A DNA stretch of 9,293 nt from Oscillospiraceae bacterium. GTDB taxonomy: Bacteria; Bacillota; Clostridia; Oscillospirales; Ruminococcaceae. The DNA lies in assembly GCA_017394475.1 (NCBI GenBank), contig JAFPYQ010000207.1:1-9293 (forward strand), given 5' to 3'. Both the position numbers and the translations under genes were made by a program. Numbering within the stretch: position 1 is the stretch's first letter; each line of letters starts with the position of its first letter. Shown piece after piece: positions 1-5,898 of this stretch. The notes beneath the pieces were generated by a model. The model ran no database searches. It saw only the letters and a list, made by a program, of their open reading frames with translations, and was not told the DNA's origin.

Positions 1-668
1 AGCCGAGGTCCAGGGATTTGATGCACCAGCCCAGCAGCATACAGTGCAGATCTTTCCGATACCGTGAGCTCTGAAAATCTGCTGCCGAACAGCATCCCCA
101 CCAGCAGTTCCCCTGCTGCTCCCGAATGCCTGCTGCGTATCCTGTCCGCGGAGGCGGTGCGAAACCGCGCAAGGGCTCTGAAAAAACCGCTGACCGGGAC
201 TACCTTTTCCACATGGGGGTATGTGGTGATAAGGAATACCGACCTTGATGCATAGTATCCGCTGTTGTATCTCGGGACGCGCATGAGCCCCGTTATCTGT
301 ATGCTGTCGCCCCTGGTGTAGCCGTCATCCTTGATGTACAGCCCTATCTTCCCTCGGCGGCTGTCGGGGAACACAGTGCTGCATATATACATTGAGCTGC
401 CGCTCTGTTCTTCCACCACACAGTCAAGGGTCAGATACTGCCCGTCATACTTCTGTGCCGATGAACGATACATAAACTCAAATGAATACAGCCCGCAGCC
501 CAGTGCCAGGAATATAGCAAACGACCGTGCATAGTTCTTAAGGAACAGTGAGGACACTGCAAGGACTATACACGGTATCAGCAGTATAGAACAGTATGCG
601 GAAAGCACCGCGCCAAGAAGGCAGCCGCATACGAAGGATGCCCCGCAGTGTGCAGTCCTGCGGATCAC
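1..668 (-). CDS. comEC: ComEC/Rec2-type DNA-uptake channel, N-terminal part (cut by the left window edge)
   Basis: ComEC forms the inner-membrane channel that carries single-stranded DNA into the cell during natural transformation. This is a reading of the minus strand, open for 222 codons to the window edge. Residues 11-66 are hydrophobic and hold two or three membrane helices. Residues 75-150 are beta-rich and soluble, matching the N-terminal OB-like domain of the family (DUF4131 region). The stretch [12 protein letters not shown] (186-197) followed by [12 protein letters not shown] (205-216) matches the start of the competence domain, where the family has LLxGLLLGxR and AGLxHLLAVSGLH. The proposed start is GTG, overlapping the TGA of the upstream receptor gene as GTGA, so translational coupling is likely; there is no good Shine-Dalgarno at normal distance. 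After GLVH the last residues read QIPGPR instead of the usual AVSGLH; see findings. The family is well supported; the exact start is less so. Confidence 0.85.
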   Translation of the reverse strand, partial: MIRRTAHCGASFVCGCLLGAVLSAYCSILLIPCIVLAVSSLFLKNYARSFAIFLALGCGLYSFEFMYRSSAQKYDGQYLTLDCVVEEQSGSSMYICSTVFPDSRRGKIGLYIKDDGYTRGDSIQITGLMRVPRYNSGYYASRSVFLITTYPHVEKVVPVSGFFRALARFRTASADRIRSRHSGAAGELLVGMLFGSRFSELTVSERSALYAAGLVHQIPGPR

Positions 669-2020
669 CTGACTAACGCAGTCATCCTGCGCACCTCTTC
701 GGATACGTTCCTTGCGATCTCCGCACTTTCTTCGGATGTCTGGGATGTCTGGGACACTACATAGGATATGTTCTCTACCTTGACCTTCACCGCATTTATG
801 CTTTCCACCTGGTTCTGTGTGAGTCTTGCGATGAGTTTGGAACGCTCACTGGACTGCTCGGATATCTCTATGACATCATTCATCCTGTCGGCAACTCTTC
901 TTGCAAGCTCCGTACCGTTGTCTACCGCATCTATGGTGGTAACTATCAGTGCAGAAGTATTCTTTGCGGCATCGGCGGATTTTGTGGCAAGGTTTCGCAC
1001 CTCATCGGCAACGACTGCAAATCCCTTGCCTGCAGCTCCCGCCCTTGCAGCCTCTACTGCGGCATTGAGGGCCAGGATATTGGTCTGGAATGCGATGTCC
1101 TCTATGGTCCTGATGATGCTCTCTATCTGCCTTGATGCATCCGTTATCTTCGACATGGCCTCCACCATATCCCGTATCTCCTCATTGCTCTCGTGCAGCT
1201 TGTCTGTGCTCCTGAGAGCGGTCTGGGAGGCAACATCCGCCTCTGCAAGGCTCTTCTTGGCCTCGCCCACTATACCGACGATATCTTTGGAGATCTCGCT
1301 TATAGTGCTCTCCTGCTCCTCTGCGCCTGCTGAAAGGGTGGTGGATATCTGTTCCATGAGCTGTGCGGATCCGTTCAGGTTCTGTGCTATCTTTGATACC
1401 TGCGATACCACATTCGCCTGTTTGTCAACGAGCTTGTTGGTATCATCCATCTGGATGTTTATCTTGTCGAGCAGTTCCTCTGCCCTTGCCTGTTCCTTCT
1501 GCACGGATGCGATGAATCCCGTGGTGCAGTTGAGCAGGTAATAGAGTATGGCACCGCACACATTTAGCCCGAATATCCCCTTTATAACAGTCACGATAGT
1601 ACTGCCTGCATAGAACAGGTCCATGAACGGGATCAGGGCGATAGTGCCTACATCCACGATCACCCACTGGATGATGAGATTGAGTTTGTTGTAGTAAAGG
1701 CTTGAGAGCGCCATAGATGCCGCCATGAGGGCGAACATGCTCTCCACTTCGCCCTTGACCATGCTCATCGTGAATATGACAACGATCTGCAGCACAGAGA
1801 GGATCATCCCCCTGTGTATCCTGCTTATCCTGTTTTCAAACAGCTTTACGCCCACCGCAGTGACGATGCCCGCGCCGATTATCGCGATCCCGGGTACCAC
1901 CGACTTTGCAGCGATATTTATGATACCGTATACCATGCAGGTACAGGCGATGAACATTGAATGAACGAATATCATCCTGTCCGATATGCTGTTTTCGAGG
2001 TTTGCTCTTTCTTCACGCAT
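665..2020 (-). CDS. Methyl-accepting chemotaxis-type receptor with six membrane helices and no HAMP domain
   Basis: This protein has 451 residues. Hydrophobic segments at about 17-36, 38-58, 72-88, 92-110, 113-133 and 147-168 predict a six-helix membrane sensor with little extracellular domain. From about 172 a long coiled coil runs to the C-terminus. Its centre carries the near-invariant hairpin tip of chemoreceptor signalling domains, [19 protein letters not shown] (310-328), then [15 protein letters not shown] (331-345), which by family knowledge binds CheA and CheW. I see no HAMP domain between helix 6 and the coil and no NWETF-like CheR-docking tail. The ATG start is supported by AGAGGA at 2029-2034, eight bases upstream. 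A consensus promoter lies at 2095-2123. The gene ends inside the first codons of comEC (4-base overlap), so the two are probably one transcript. The ligand is unknown. It may control something other than swimming; no che or flagellar gene is in the window. Confidence 0.93.
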   Translation of the reverse strand: MREERANLENSISDRMIFVHSMFIACTCMVYGIINIAAKSVVPGIAIIGAGIVTAVGVKLFENRISRIHRGMILSVLQIVVIFTMSMVKGEVESMFALMAASMALSSLYYNKLNLIIQWVIVDVGTIALIPFMDLFYAGSTIVTVIKGIFGLNVCGAILYYLLNCTTGFIASVQKEQARAEELLDKINIQMDDTNKLVDKQANVVSQVSKIAQNLNGSAQLMEQISTTLSAGAEEQESTISEISKDIVGIVGEAKKSLAEADVASQTALRSTDKLHESNEEIRDMVEAMSKITDASRQIESIIRTIEDIAFQTNILALNAAVEAARAGAAGKGFAVVADEVRNLATKSADAAKNTSALIVTTIDAVDNGTELARRVADRMNDVIEISEQSSERSKLIARLTQNQVESINAVKVKVENISYVVSQTSQTSEESAEIARNVSEEVRRMTALVR

Positions 2021-2069
2021 CGTGCTTATCCTCTTTATGATAAACCATAATATGAATGTATGTGAAACA

Positions 2070-2089
2070 GGGTATTCCTACAGATACCC
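2070..2089 (-). other. Hairpin at the predicted 5' end of the receptor mRNA
   Basis: GGGTAT (2070-2075) and ATACCC (2084-2089) form a 6-bp inverted repeat with an 8-base loop. The start site expected 6-8 bases after the -10 box at 2095-2100 falls at about 2087-2089, so the transcript would begin in or right at this stem. A 5'-terminal stem can stabilise mRNA; that role is inferred. It could also be a small operator. There is no T-tract, so it is not a terminator. Confidence 0.4.
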
Positions 2090-2094
2090 ATTTA

Positions 2095-2123
2095 ATTATA
2101 TCATATTTACACTCCGATGTCAA
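2095..2123 (-). promoter_or_regulatory. Consensus sigma-A promoter for the receptor-comEC operon
   Basis: Read on the minus strand, TTGACA (2123-2118) and TATAAT (2100-2095) are separated by exactly 17 bases. Both hexamers match the housekeeping sigma consensus fully. The predicted start near 2088 gives a leader of about 68 bases before the ATG at 2020. No start has been measured; the call rests on sequence match and position. Confidence 0.85.
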
Positions 2124-2246
2124 TGGTTGTTTTGGCAGACTGAGCATGCACTTCTTTGTCGGTGCATCACCTGCAGTCCGCTCATTCCCCCCGTTCATGA
2201 GCCTTTTCCCTGTATTATTTTACACCCGACGTGACATTCGGTATAC
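2124..2246. other. Spacer between two divergent promoters, with an imperfect inverted repeat
   Basis: Together with the two promoters and leaders this is the only stretch over 300 bases without an assured gene (2021-2350). The 123 bases between the two -35 boxes hold no supported ORF. At 2138-2178 there is an interrupted inverted repeat: GACTG (2138-2142) with CAGTC (2174-2178), and inside it ATGCAC (2146-2151) with GTGCAT (2162-2167). It lies upstream of both predicted start sites, so as DNA it could be a regulator site, but the arms are short and the match may be chance. Confidence 0.3.
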
Positions 2247-2256
2247 TTGACATTCG
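2232..2256. repeat. Direct repeat TGACATTCG overlapping the -35 box of the MATE promoter
   Basis: TGACATTCG occurs at 2232-2240 and again at 2248-2256, a 16-base period. The second copy contains most of the TTGACA hexamer at 2247-2252, so a protein bound to the pair would block the promoter. That is the usual geometry of a repressor operator, but no regulator gene is adjacent, so function is inferred only. Confidence 0.4.
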
Positions 2257-2275
2257 TTCAAAGATATGCTATAAT
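2247..2275 (+). promoter_or_regulatory. Consensus sigma-A promoter for the MATE-GH8 operon
   Basis: TTGACA (2247-2252) and TATAAT (2270-2275) are separated by 17 bases; both are perfect consensus. Transcription is expected to start near 2281-2284, about 68 bases before the GTG of the exporter gene. The leader holds a hairpin and a short ORF. This is the only clear promoter for the three plus-strand genes. Confidence 0.87.
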
Positions 2276-2285
2276 CATATTTGCT

Positions 2286-2354
2286 ATGATCAAAGGATAT
2301 GACAGGGCAAGGAGCAAAGCCCTAATATCCGTGAAAAGGATAATGAGACAGTGA
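2286..2354 (+). CDS. Possible 22-residue leader peptide coupled to the MATE gene
   Basis: An ATG at 2286 opens a 22-codon frame, MIKGYDRARSKALISVKRIM plus two residues, ending in TGA at 2352-2354. The stop overlaps the GTG start of the exporter as GTGA, the standard geometry for translational coupling. The peptide is strongly basic with no acidic residue except one Asp. The predicted transcription start (about 2281-2284) leaves only a few bases before the ATG and no Shine-Dalgarno, so initiation would be nearly leaderless. This weakens the call: a frame this short can arise by chance, and the exporter has its own AAGGA site at 2336-2340. Confidence 0.3.
   Translation: MIKGYDRARSKALISVKRIMRQ
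2295..2330 (+). promoter_or_regulatory. Leader hairpin upstream of the MATE gene
   Basis: GGATAT (2295-2300) pairs with ATATCC (2325-2330). Inside it AGGGC (2304-2308) pairs with GCCCT (2319-2323), leaving a 3x1 internal loop and a 10-base loop AAGGAGCAAA. It sits wholly in the predicted 5' leader and ends four bases before the AAAAGGA ribosome site. No T-tract follows, so it is not an intrinsic terminator. I could not match it to a known riboswitch class: the ACGR loops of guanidine-II RNAs are absent, and preQ1-I and ZTP signatures are not seen. It could tune translation or mRNA stability. Confidence 0.45.
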
Positions 2355-3715
2355 AACAGAGATACAATGACTTTTCAGACGGCGCGGTGTGGAAGGTCAT
2401 TATGGCTCAGGCAGTGCCGCTGATGCTCGCACAGCTCGTGCAGCTGCTCTACAACGTGGTGGACAGGATATACATAGGGCACATGAACGGCGGGGACAGC
2501 ATGGTGCTGACGGGTGTGGGGATAACCTTTCCCATCATCACCTTCATAACGGCTTTTGCAGCGCTGTTCGGCATGGGCGGTGTACCGCTGTTTTCAATGT
2601 CAAACGGCTCGGGAGATACACCGAGAGCCGAACGGATACTGGGCAACTCCACCTTTCTGCTGCTGACAAGCGCCTGTGTGCTCACGGTGACGGGCTATGT
2701 CCTGATGCGGCCGCTGCTGTATTTGCTGGGCGCCAGTGATAATTCGTATATCTACGCTGCTTCCTACATGAAGGTCTATATGGCGGGGACTTTGTTCTCC
2801 ATGATCTCCACAGGACTGAATGGTTACATAAGCGCACAGGGTGCTCCAAAGACCGGGATGCTCACCACAGTGATAGGCGCACTGCTCAACGTCGTGCTCG
2901 ACCCCATATTCATTTTTGCACTGGGTCTCGGAGTAACAGGGGCTGCTGCTGCCACAGTCATAAGCCAGATGGTATCGGCTGTGTGGGTGGTGCATTTTCT
3001 GGTGAACAAAGCACCCCAGAGGATACGGAAGGAAAATGTCCGTCCCGATGCAGGCATTACAAAGAGGATATGCTCTCTGGGGGCATCGAATTTCGTCATG
3101 TCGGGGACTACCTGCTTTGTGCAGATAGTGTGCAATACCACCCTGAAAACATTCGGCGGTGACCTTTACATAGGCATCATGACTATCCTGAATTCCGTGC
3201 GCGATATGGTGATGCTGCCTATCCACGGCCTTATCAGCGGCTCTCAGCCCGTTATGGGCTTCAATTACGGTGCAAAGAAGTACGACAGGGTAAAGTCAGC
3301 GATAAATTTCGATACAGCCGCAGGTGCGGTGTATACCGTGGTCATGTGGCTCATTATAGTAACATTCCCTAAGTTCTGGTTCTCCGTCTTCACCGATGAC
3401 CCGAATGTTACGCTTTACGGCACCGAAGCGCTGAAAATATACTTCTTCGGTTTCGTGTTCATGTCATTCCAGTTTGCGGGGCAGTCCACGTTCCAGGCAT
3501 TAGGCGATGCAAAGCATGCCATATTCTTTTCCCTGCTGCGCAAAGCCGTGATTGTCATCCCCCTCACCCTTATACTGCCTCGCTTAGGTCTTGGTGTGAA
3601 TGGCGTGTTCATTGCGGAGCCCATATCGAATGCAGTAGGCGGCCTTGCCTGCTTTCTCACTATGCGCAATACCATATACAAGAAACTGACGGCCGATGAA
3701 ACGACCGCCGCCTGA
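2351..3715 (+). CDS. MATE-family multidrug/cation antiporter
   Basis: The 454-residue product has the usual length and about twelve hydrophobic segments of MATE exporters, which use a sodium or proton gradient to expel organic cations or other small molecules. Visible family blocks are VVDRIYIGHM (36-45), the loop GLNGYISAQGAPKTGM (155-170), LNVVLDPIFIF (179-189), the second-half GSQPVMGFNYGAKKYDRV (297-314), and FQALGDAKHAIFFS (381-394). The two halves repeat each other, as expected. The start is GTG at 2351, supported by AAGGA at 2336-2340 (10 bases); an ATG at 2343 stops after three codons. It follows a consensus promoter, a leader hairpin and a possible leader ORF, and lies 29 bases before the GH8 gene. 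The family is certain; substrate cannot be read from sequence. The closest named group is probably the MepA/DinF-like bacterial branch. Confidence 0.95.
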   Translation: MKQRYNDFSDGAVWKVIMAQAVPLMLAQLVQLLYNVVDRIYIGHMNGGDSMVLTGVGITFPIITFITAFAALFGMGGVPLFSMSNGSGDTPRAERILGNSTFLLLTSACVLTVTGYVLMRPLLYLLGASDNSYIYAASYMKVYMAGTLFSMISTGLNGYISAQGAPKTGMLTTVIGALLNVVLDPIFIFALGLGVTGAAAATVISQMVSAVWVVHFLVNKAPQRIRKENVRPDAGITKRICSLGASNFVMSGTTCFVQIVCNTTLKTFGGDLYIGIMTILNSVRDMVMLPIHGLISGSQPVMGFNYGAKKYDRVKSAINFDTAAGAVYTVVMWLIIVTFPKFWFSVFTDDPNVTLYGTEALKIYFFGFVFMSFQFAGQSTFQALGDAKHAIFFSLLRKAVIVIPLTLILPRLGLGVNGVFIAEPISNAVGGLACFLTMRNTIYKKLTADETTAA

Positions 3716-3744
3716 CGGAGCTGTATGAAACGGAGGAGATGTAT

Positions 3745-5097
3745 ATGAATAAAAGCATATTTGCACTTGCAGCCTCGGCTGCCGTTCTTTCCTCCTGTGC
3801 CGCCCCACCCACGGATACTGCGGAGACCGCCGCAGTGACCACCGGGCAGAGCACCTCAGTGACCACCGCAGAAAGCACGACAGAGATCACCACCGATACG
3901 GAGAGTGAGACTATGATATCAGAGACCACTGCAGACACACATACGGATGTTTTGCCCGAAAGCCCGTACGTAAAGCTTTCGGAGGATACCGTAAAGTTCT
4001 ACAGATACTGGAAGGATAAATACCTGAAACAGGATCCGTACTCACAGGATGAGACACGCTGCTATGTGTATTACAGTGAGGAAAGCTACTCCCAAGGCGG
4101 CGAGCCTGTGGCAGTCACAGTTTCGGAGGCTCACGGCTATGGGATGCTTATCGCTGCATCCATGTACAGATATGACAGCGAGGCAAAGGATATCTTTGAC
4201 GGGCTGTACAGATATTACAAGGCACATCCCAGCAGCATAGGCCCGAACCTTATGTCCTGGCAGCAAAGCGACAACGGCTCTGCACTGATAGATTCCGAAG
4301 GTTCGGATTCCGCCACAGACGGCGATCTCGATATCGCCTATGCACTGCTTATGGCAGATGAGGTCTGGGGCAGCGATGGTGAGATAGATTACAGAAAAGC
4401 TGCCGTGGATGTCATCAACGACATCATGGAATATGAGGTCAGCCCGGAGGATAATATCCTGCGGCTGGGCGACTGGACTTACGGCATAGAGAAGGGCAAT
4501 ATATACTATTCCGCTACACGCTCGTCGGACTTCATCATGCAGTATATGCCGGTTTTCGCAAAAGCCGCAGATGATGACAGGTGGCTGACTGTGTATGAGA
4601 CCACTTACGGCATCATACGGGACACCACCGAGGAATACAAAACAGGTATACTGCCCGATTTCTATGTAAAGAATGAGGAAACGGGGAAATTCGTCCCCGC
4701 TCCCCCGGATATGCTCGAAAGCGAGAATGACGGCAATTACTACTACAACGCCTGCCGCACCCCATGGAGGATAGGCATGGATGGGATCATAAACAAAAAC
4801 AAGGATTCCATCGCCTTTTCAAAGACCATCGACGCATTCATCAGCACAAAAACGGGCGGCGACCCGTGGGAGATCATGGCAGGATACACCCCCGGTGGCG
4901 ATGTGGTCTCAGACTGGAACGATCTCTGCTTCGATTCACCGTTCATGATAACCGCCGCAGCAGCGGGGAATACGGAATGGCATGACAGCATCCGCGAGAT
5001 GGTGCTCGGTTACGGCGAAGACGTTTATTATGGTGATACCATCACCATGCTGTGCCTTATAATAGATGACGGGGCTTGGATAGTCCCCGCACTTTAA
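3745..5097 (+). CDS. Glycoside hydrolase family 8 glycanase, predicted surface lipoprotein
   Basis: GH8 enzymes are inverting endo-glycanases with an (alpha/alpha)6 barrel, cutting beta-1,4-glucan, lichenan, xylan or chitosan. I place the start at ATG 3745: GGAGG at 3732-3736 lies 8 bases away, but only 2 from the earlier ATG at 3739. This gives 450 residues. A short lipoprotein signal ends in LSSC with Cys18, so the enzyme is probably lipid-anchored outside the cell. Residues 19-70 are a Thr/Ser/Glu-rich linker; the catalytic domain fills 75-450. SEAHGYGM carries the likely proton donor Glu128, and SATDGDLDIAYALL (189-202) is the second family block. YYYNACRTPWRI (332-343) matches the CelA block that holds the base Asp278, but here it has Asn335. 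Glu325, just before it in MLES, could be the base, as in the chitosanase/lichenase branch. No cellulose-synthesis genes are near, so a BcsZ role is unlikely. Family sure, substrate open. Confidence 0.92.
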   Translation: MNKSIFALAASAAVLSSCAAPPTDTAETAAVTTGQSTSVTTAESTTEITTDTESETMISETTADTHTDVLPESPYVKLSEDTVKFYRYWKDKYLKQDPYSQDETRCYVYYSEESYSQGGEPVAVTVSEAHGYGMLIAASMYRYDSEAKDIFDGLYRYYKAHPSSIGPNLMSWQQSDNGSALIDSEGSDSATDGDLDIAYALLMADEVWGSDGEIDYRKAAVDVINDIMEYEVSPEDNILRLGDWTYGIEKGNIYYSATRSSDFIMQYMPVFAKAADDDRWLTVYETTYGIIRDTTEEYKTGILPDFYVKNEETGKFVPAPPDMLESENDGNYYYNACRTPWRIGMDGIINKNKDSIAFSKTIDAFISTKTGGDPWEIMAGYTPGGDVVSDWNDLCFDSPFMITAAAAGNTEWHDSIREMVLGYGEDVYYGDTITMLCLIIDDGAWIVPAL

Positions 5098-5108
5098 TTT
5101 TGTTTTTT
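5070..5108 (+). terminator. Weak terminator-like hairpin at the end of the GH8 gene
   Basis: CGGGG (5070-5074) and CCCCG (5085-5089) can pair around a 10-base loop, followed by a T-rich tract (5094-5108, ending in seven T). The stem is short, lies inside the GH8 coding region, and is about 12 bases from the T run, so termination would be partial at best. It may reduce expression of the gene at 5130. Confidence 0.25.
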
Positions 5109-5129
5109 TGAAATGAAAGGGAGAACTCA

Positions 5130-5846
5130 ATGAGCCGAAAGGAAATTCTCAAGGAAAAGCTTAGCAGACTGACTCTGCCGAATGTGACACAGGAACCCGG
5201 CAAGCCTGTCATGCTCTATGACACCACATATATCCCCGTACTCAAGGTACTTGGGGCAGTCACAAAGGGCGATCTTAAGGTGCTGGGCTCGCTTATCGAT
5301 GAAGAGCTTGTAAACCGCAGCGCTGCCATCAACGCACAGACCGAAAAGGATATCAAAGAGGGCAGGATCACCGATATACGCACGGCACCGCTTTACAGGG
5401 AAAACGGAAAGCTGTACAACTTCCCTGCATCTCTGCTGCCCTTGCTGGCATTCAACGCCTGGATAAAGGAAAGAAAAGACGAGATATCCGATATACTGAA
5501 AGAGGAAAATGCTATGAAAAACGAGAACAATGAGTTCACAGTCACCAAAGAGATGTGCAAGAAGTTCAAGAATATGGGTGTAGAACAGATGCAGACATTT
5601 CTCAATGCCGTTTATGCAGATGGCATGGCAAACTCAAAGAGCGTGGAAAAGCTGATAAACACTGCTCCCGCTGCTGCCCCTTCTTCAAAGGCACCGGATC
5701 CTTCTCCAAAGGCAACGGATCCTTCTTCAAAGGCTCCTGAGATAGATCTTGAAAAGCTTCGTGAGGAGATCGCCACTATCAAGGGTATCGGTGAGAACAG
5801 GCTCAATGAGATCATGAGTGTAGTAGGAAAATACACTGCAAAGTAA
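5130..5846 (+). CDS. Unrecognised 238-residue protein with a C-terminal helix-hairpin-helix motif
   Basis: I do not recognise this family. The start is clear: GGGAG at 5119-5123 lies six bases before the ATG. There is no signal peptide or membrane helix, so it should be cytoplasmic. Residues 1-125 are mixed, including VMLYDTTYIPVLKVLGAVTK (27-46), then a charged, probably helical part to about 130. Residues 131-175 look like a second small helical unit (FTVTKEMCKKFKNMG onward). Residues 179-204 are a Pro/Ala/Ser/Lys linker made of three seven-residue repeats. The C-terminus, IKGIGENRLNEIMSVV (217-232), is a helix-hairpin-helix type motif with the GIG turn, which in known proteins binds DNA backbone non-specifically. 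It starts 32 bases after GH8 and is probably on the same transcript, though a weak hairpin intervenes. A strong terminator follows. A DNA- or nucleoid-related role is only inferred from the motif. Confidence 0.85.
   Translation: MSRKEILKEKLSRLTLPNVTQEPGKPVMLYDTTYIPVLKVLGAVTKGDLKVLGSLIDEELVNRSAAINAQTEKDIKEGRITDIRTAPLYRENGKLYNFPASLLPLLAFNAWIKERKDEISDILKEENAMKNENNEFTVTKEMCKKFKNMGVEQMQTFLNAVYADGMANSKSVEKLINTAPAAAPSSKAPDPSPKATDPSSKAPEIDLEKLREEIATIKGIGENRLNEIMSVVGKYTAK
5679..5741 (+). repeat. Three in-frame copies of a 21-base tandem repeat
   Basis: Copies at 5679-5699, 5700-5720 and 5721-5741 share the pattern CCTTCTYCAAAGGC followed by a variable tail ending in GAT or GAG. They encode PSSKAPD, PSPKATD and PSSKAPE in the linker of the helix-hairpin-helix protein. 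Copies one and two differ at two bases. A whole-codon repeat of this kind can gain or lose units by slippage without breaking the frame, changing linker length. Confidence 0.9.
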
Positions 5847-5865
5847 ATACAGACCGTAAAAAACG

Positions 5866-5893
5866 CCGCCCGAAAGCATGTGCTTTCGGGCGG
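5866..5893. terminator. Strong bidirectional intrinsic terminator between converging operons
   Basis: CCGCCCGAAAGC (5866-5877) pairs perfectly with GCTTTCGGGCGG (5882-5893) around a four-base ATGT loop. On the plus strand TTATTTC follows; on the minus strand the stem is followed, after GCG, by a run of six T (5858-5863). It lies 20 bases after the stop of the plus-strand gene at 5846 and 6 bases after the stop of the minus-strand gene at 5899, so it can end both operons. The T run is better on the minus side. Confidence 0.92.
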
Positions 5894-5898
5894 TTATT

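Noticed and set aside
64..534. Short plus-strand frames in the first 540 bases
   Set aside because: The minus strand is open throughout and reads as ComEC, which explains the region.
768..1541. Long open frame on the plus strand opposite the receptor gene
   Set aside because: The minus-strand frame encodes an unmistakable chemoreceptor signalling domain; the plus-strand product is Ser/Leu-rich low-complexity sequence typical of the antisense of such a coil.
2295..2330. Leader hairpin read as an intrinsic terminator or attenuator
   Set aside because: It is followed by GTGAAAAGG, not a T-tract, and I see no alternative terminator stem before the start codon.
2600..3226. 208-codon minus-strand frame opposite the MATE gene
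   Set aside because: His/Cys-rich composition without a motif; the MATE reading is certain.
5058..5063. TATAAT inside the 3' end of the GH8 gene as a promoter for the helix-hairpin-helix gene
   Set aside because: No acceptable -35 hexamer at 16-18 bases upstream and no extended -10; co-transcription from 2247 is simpler.
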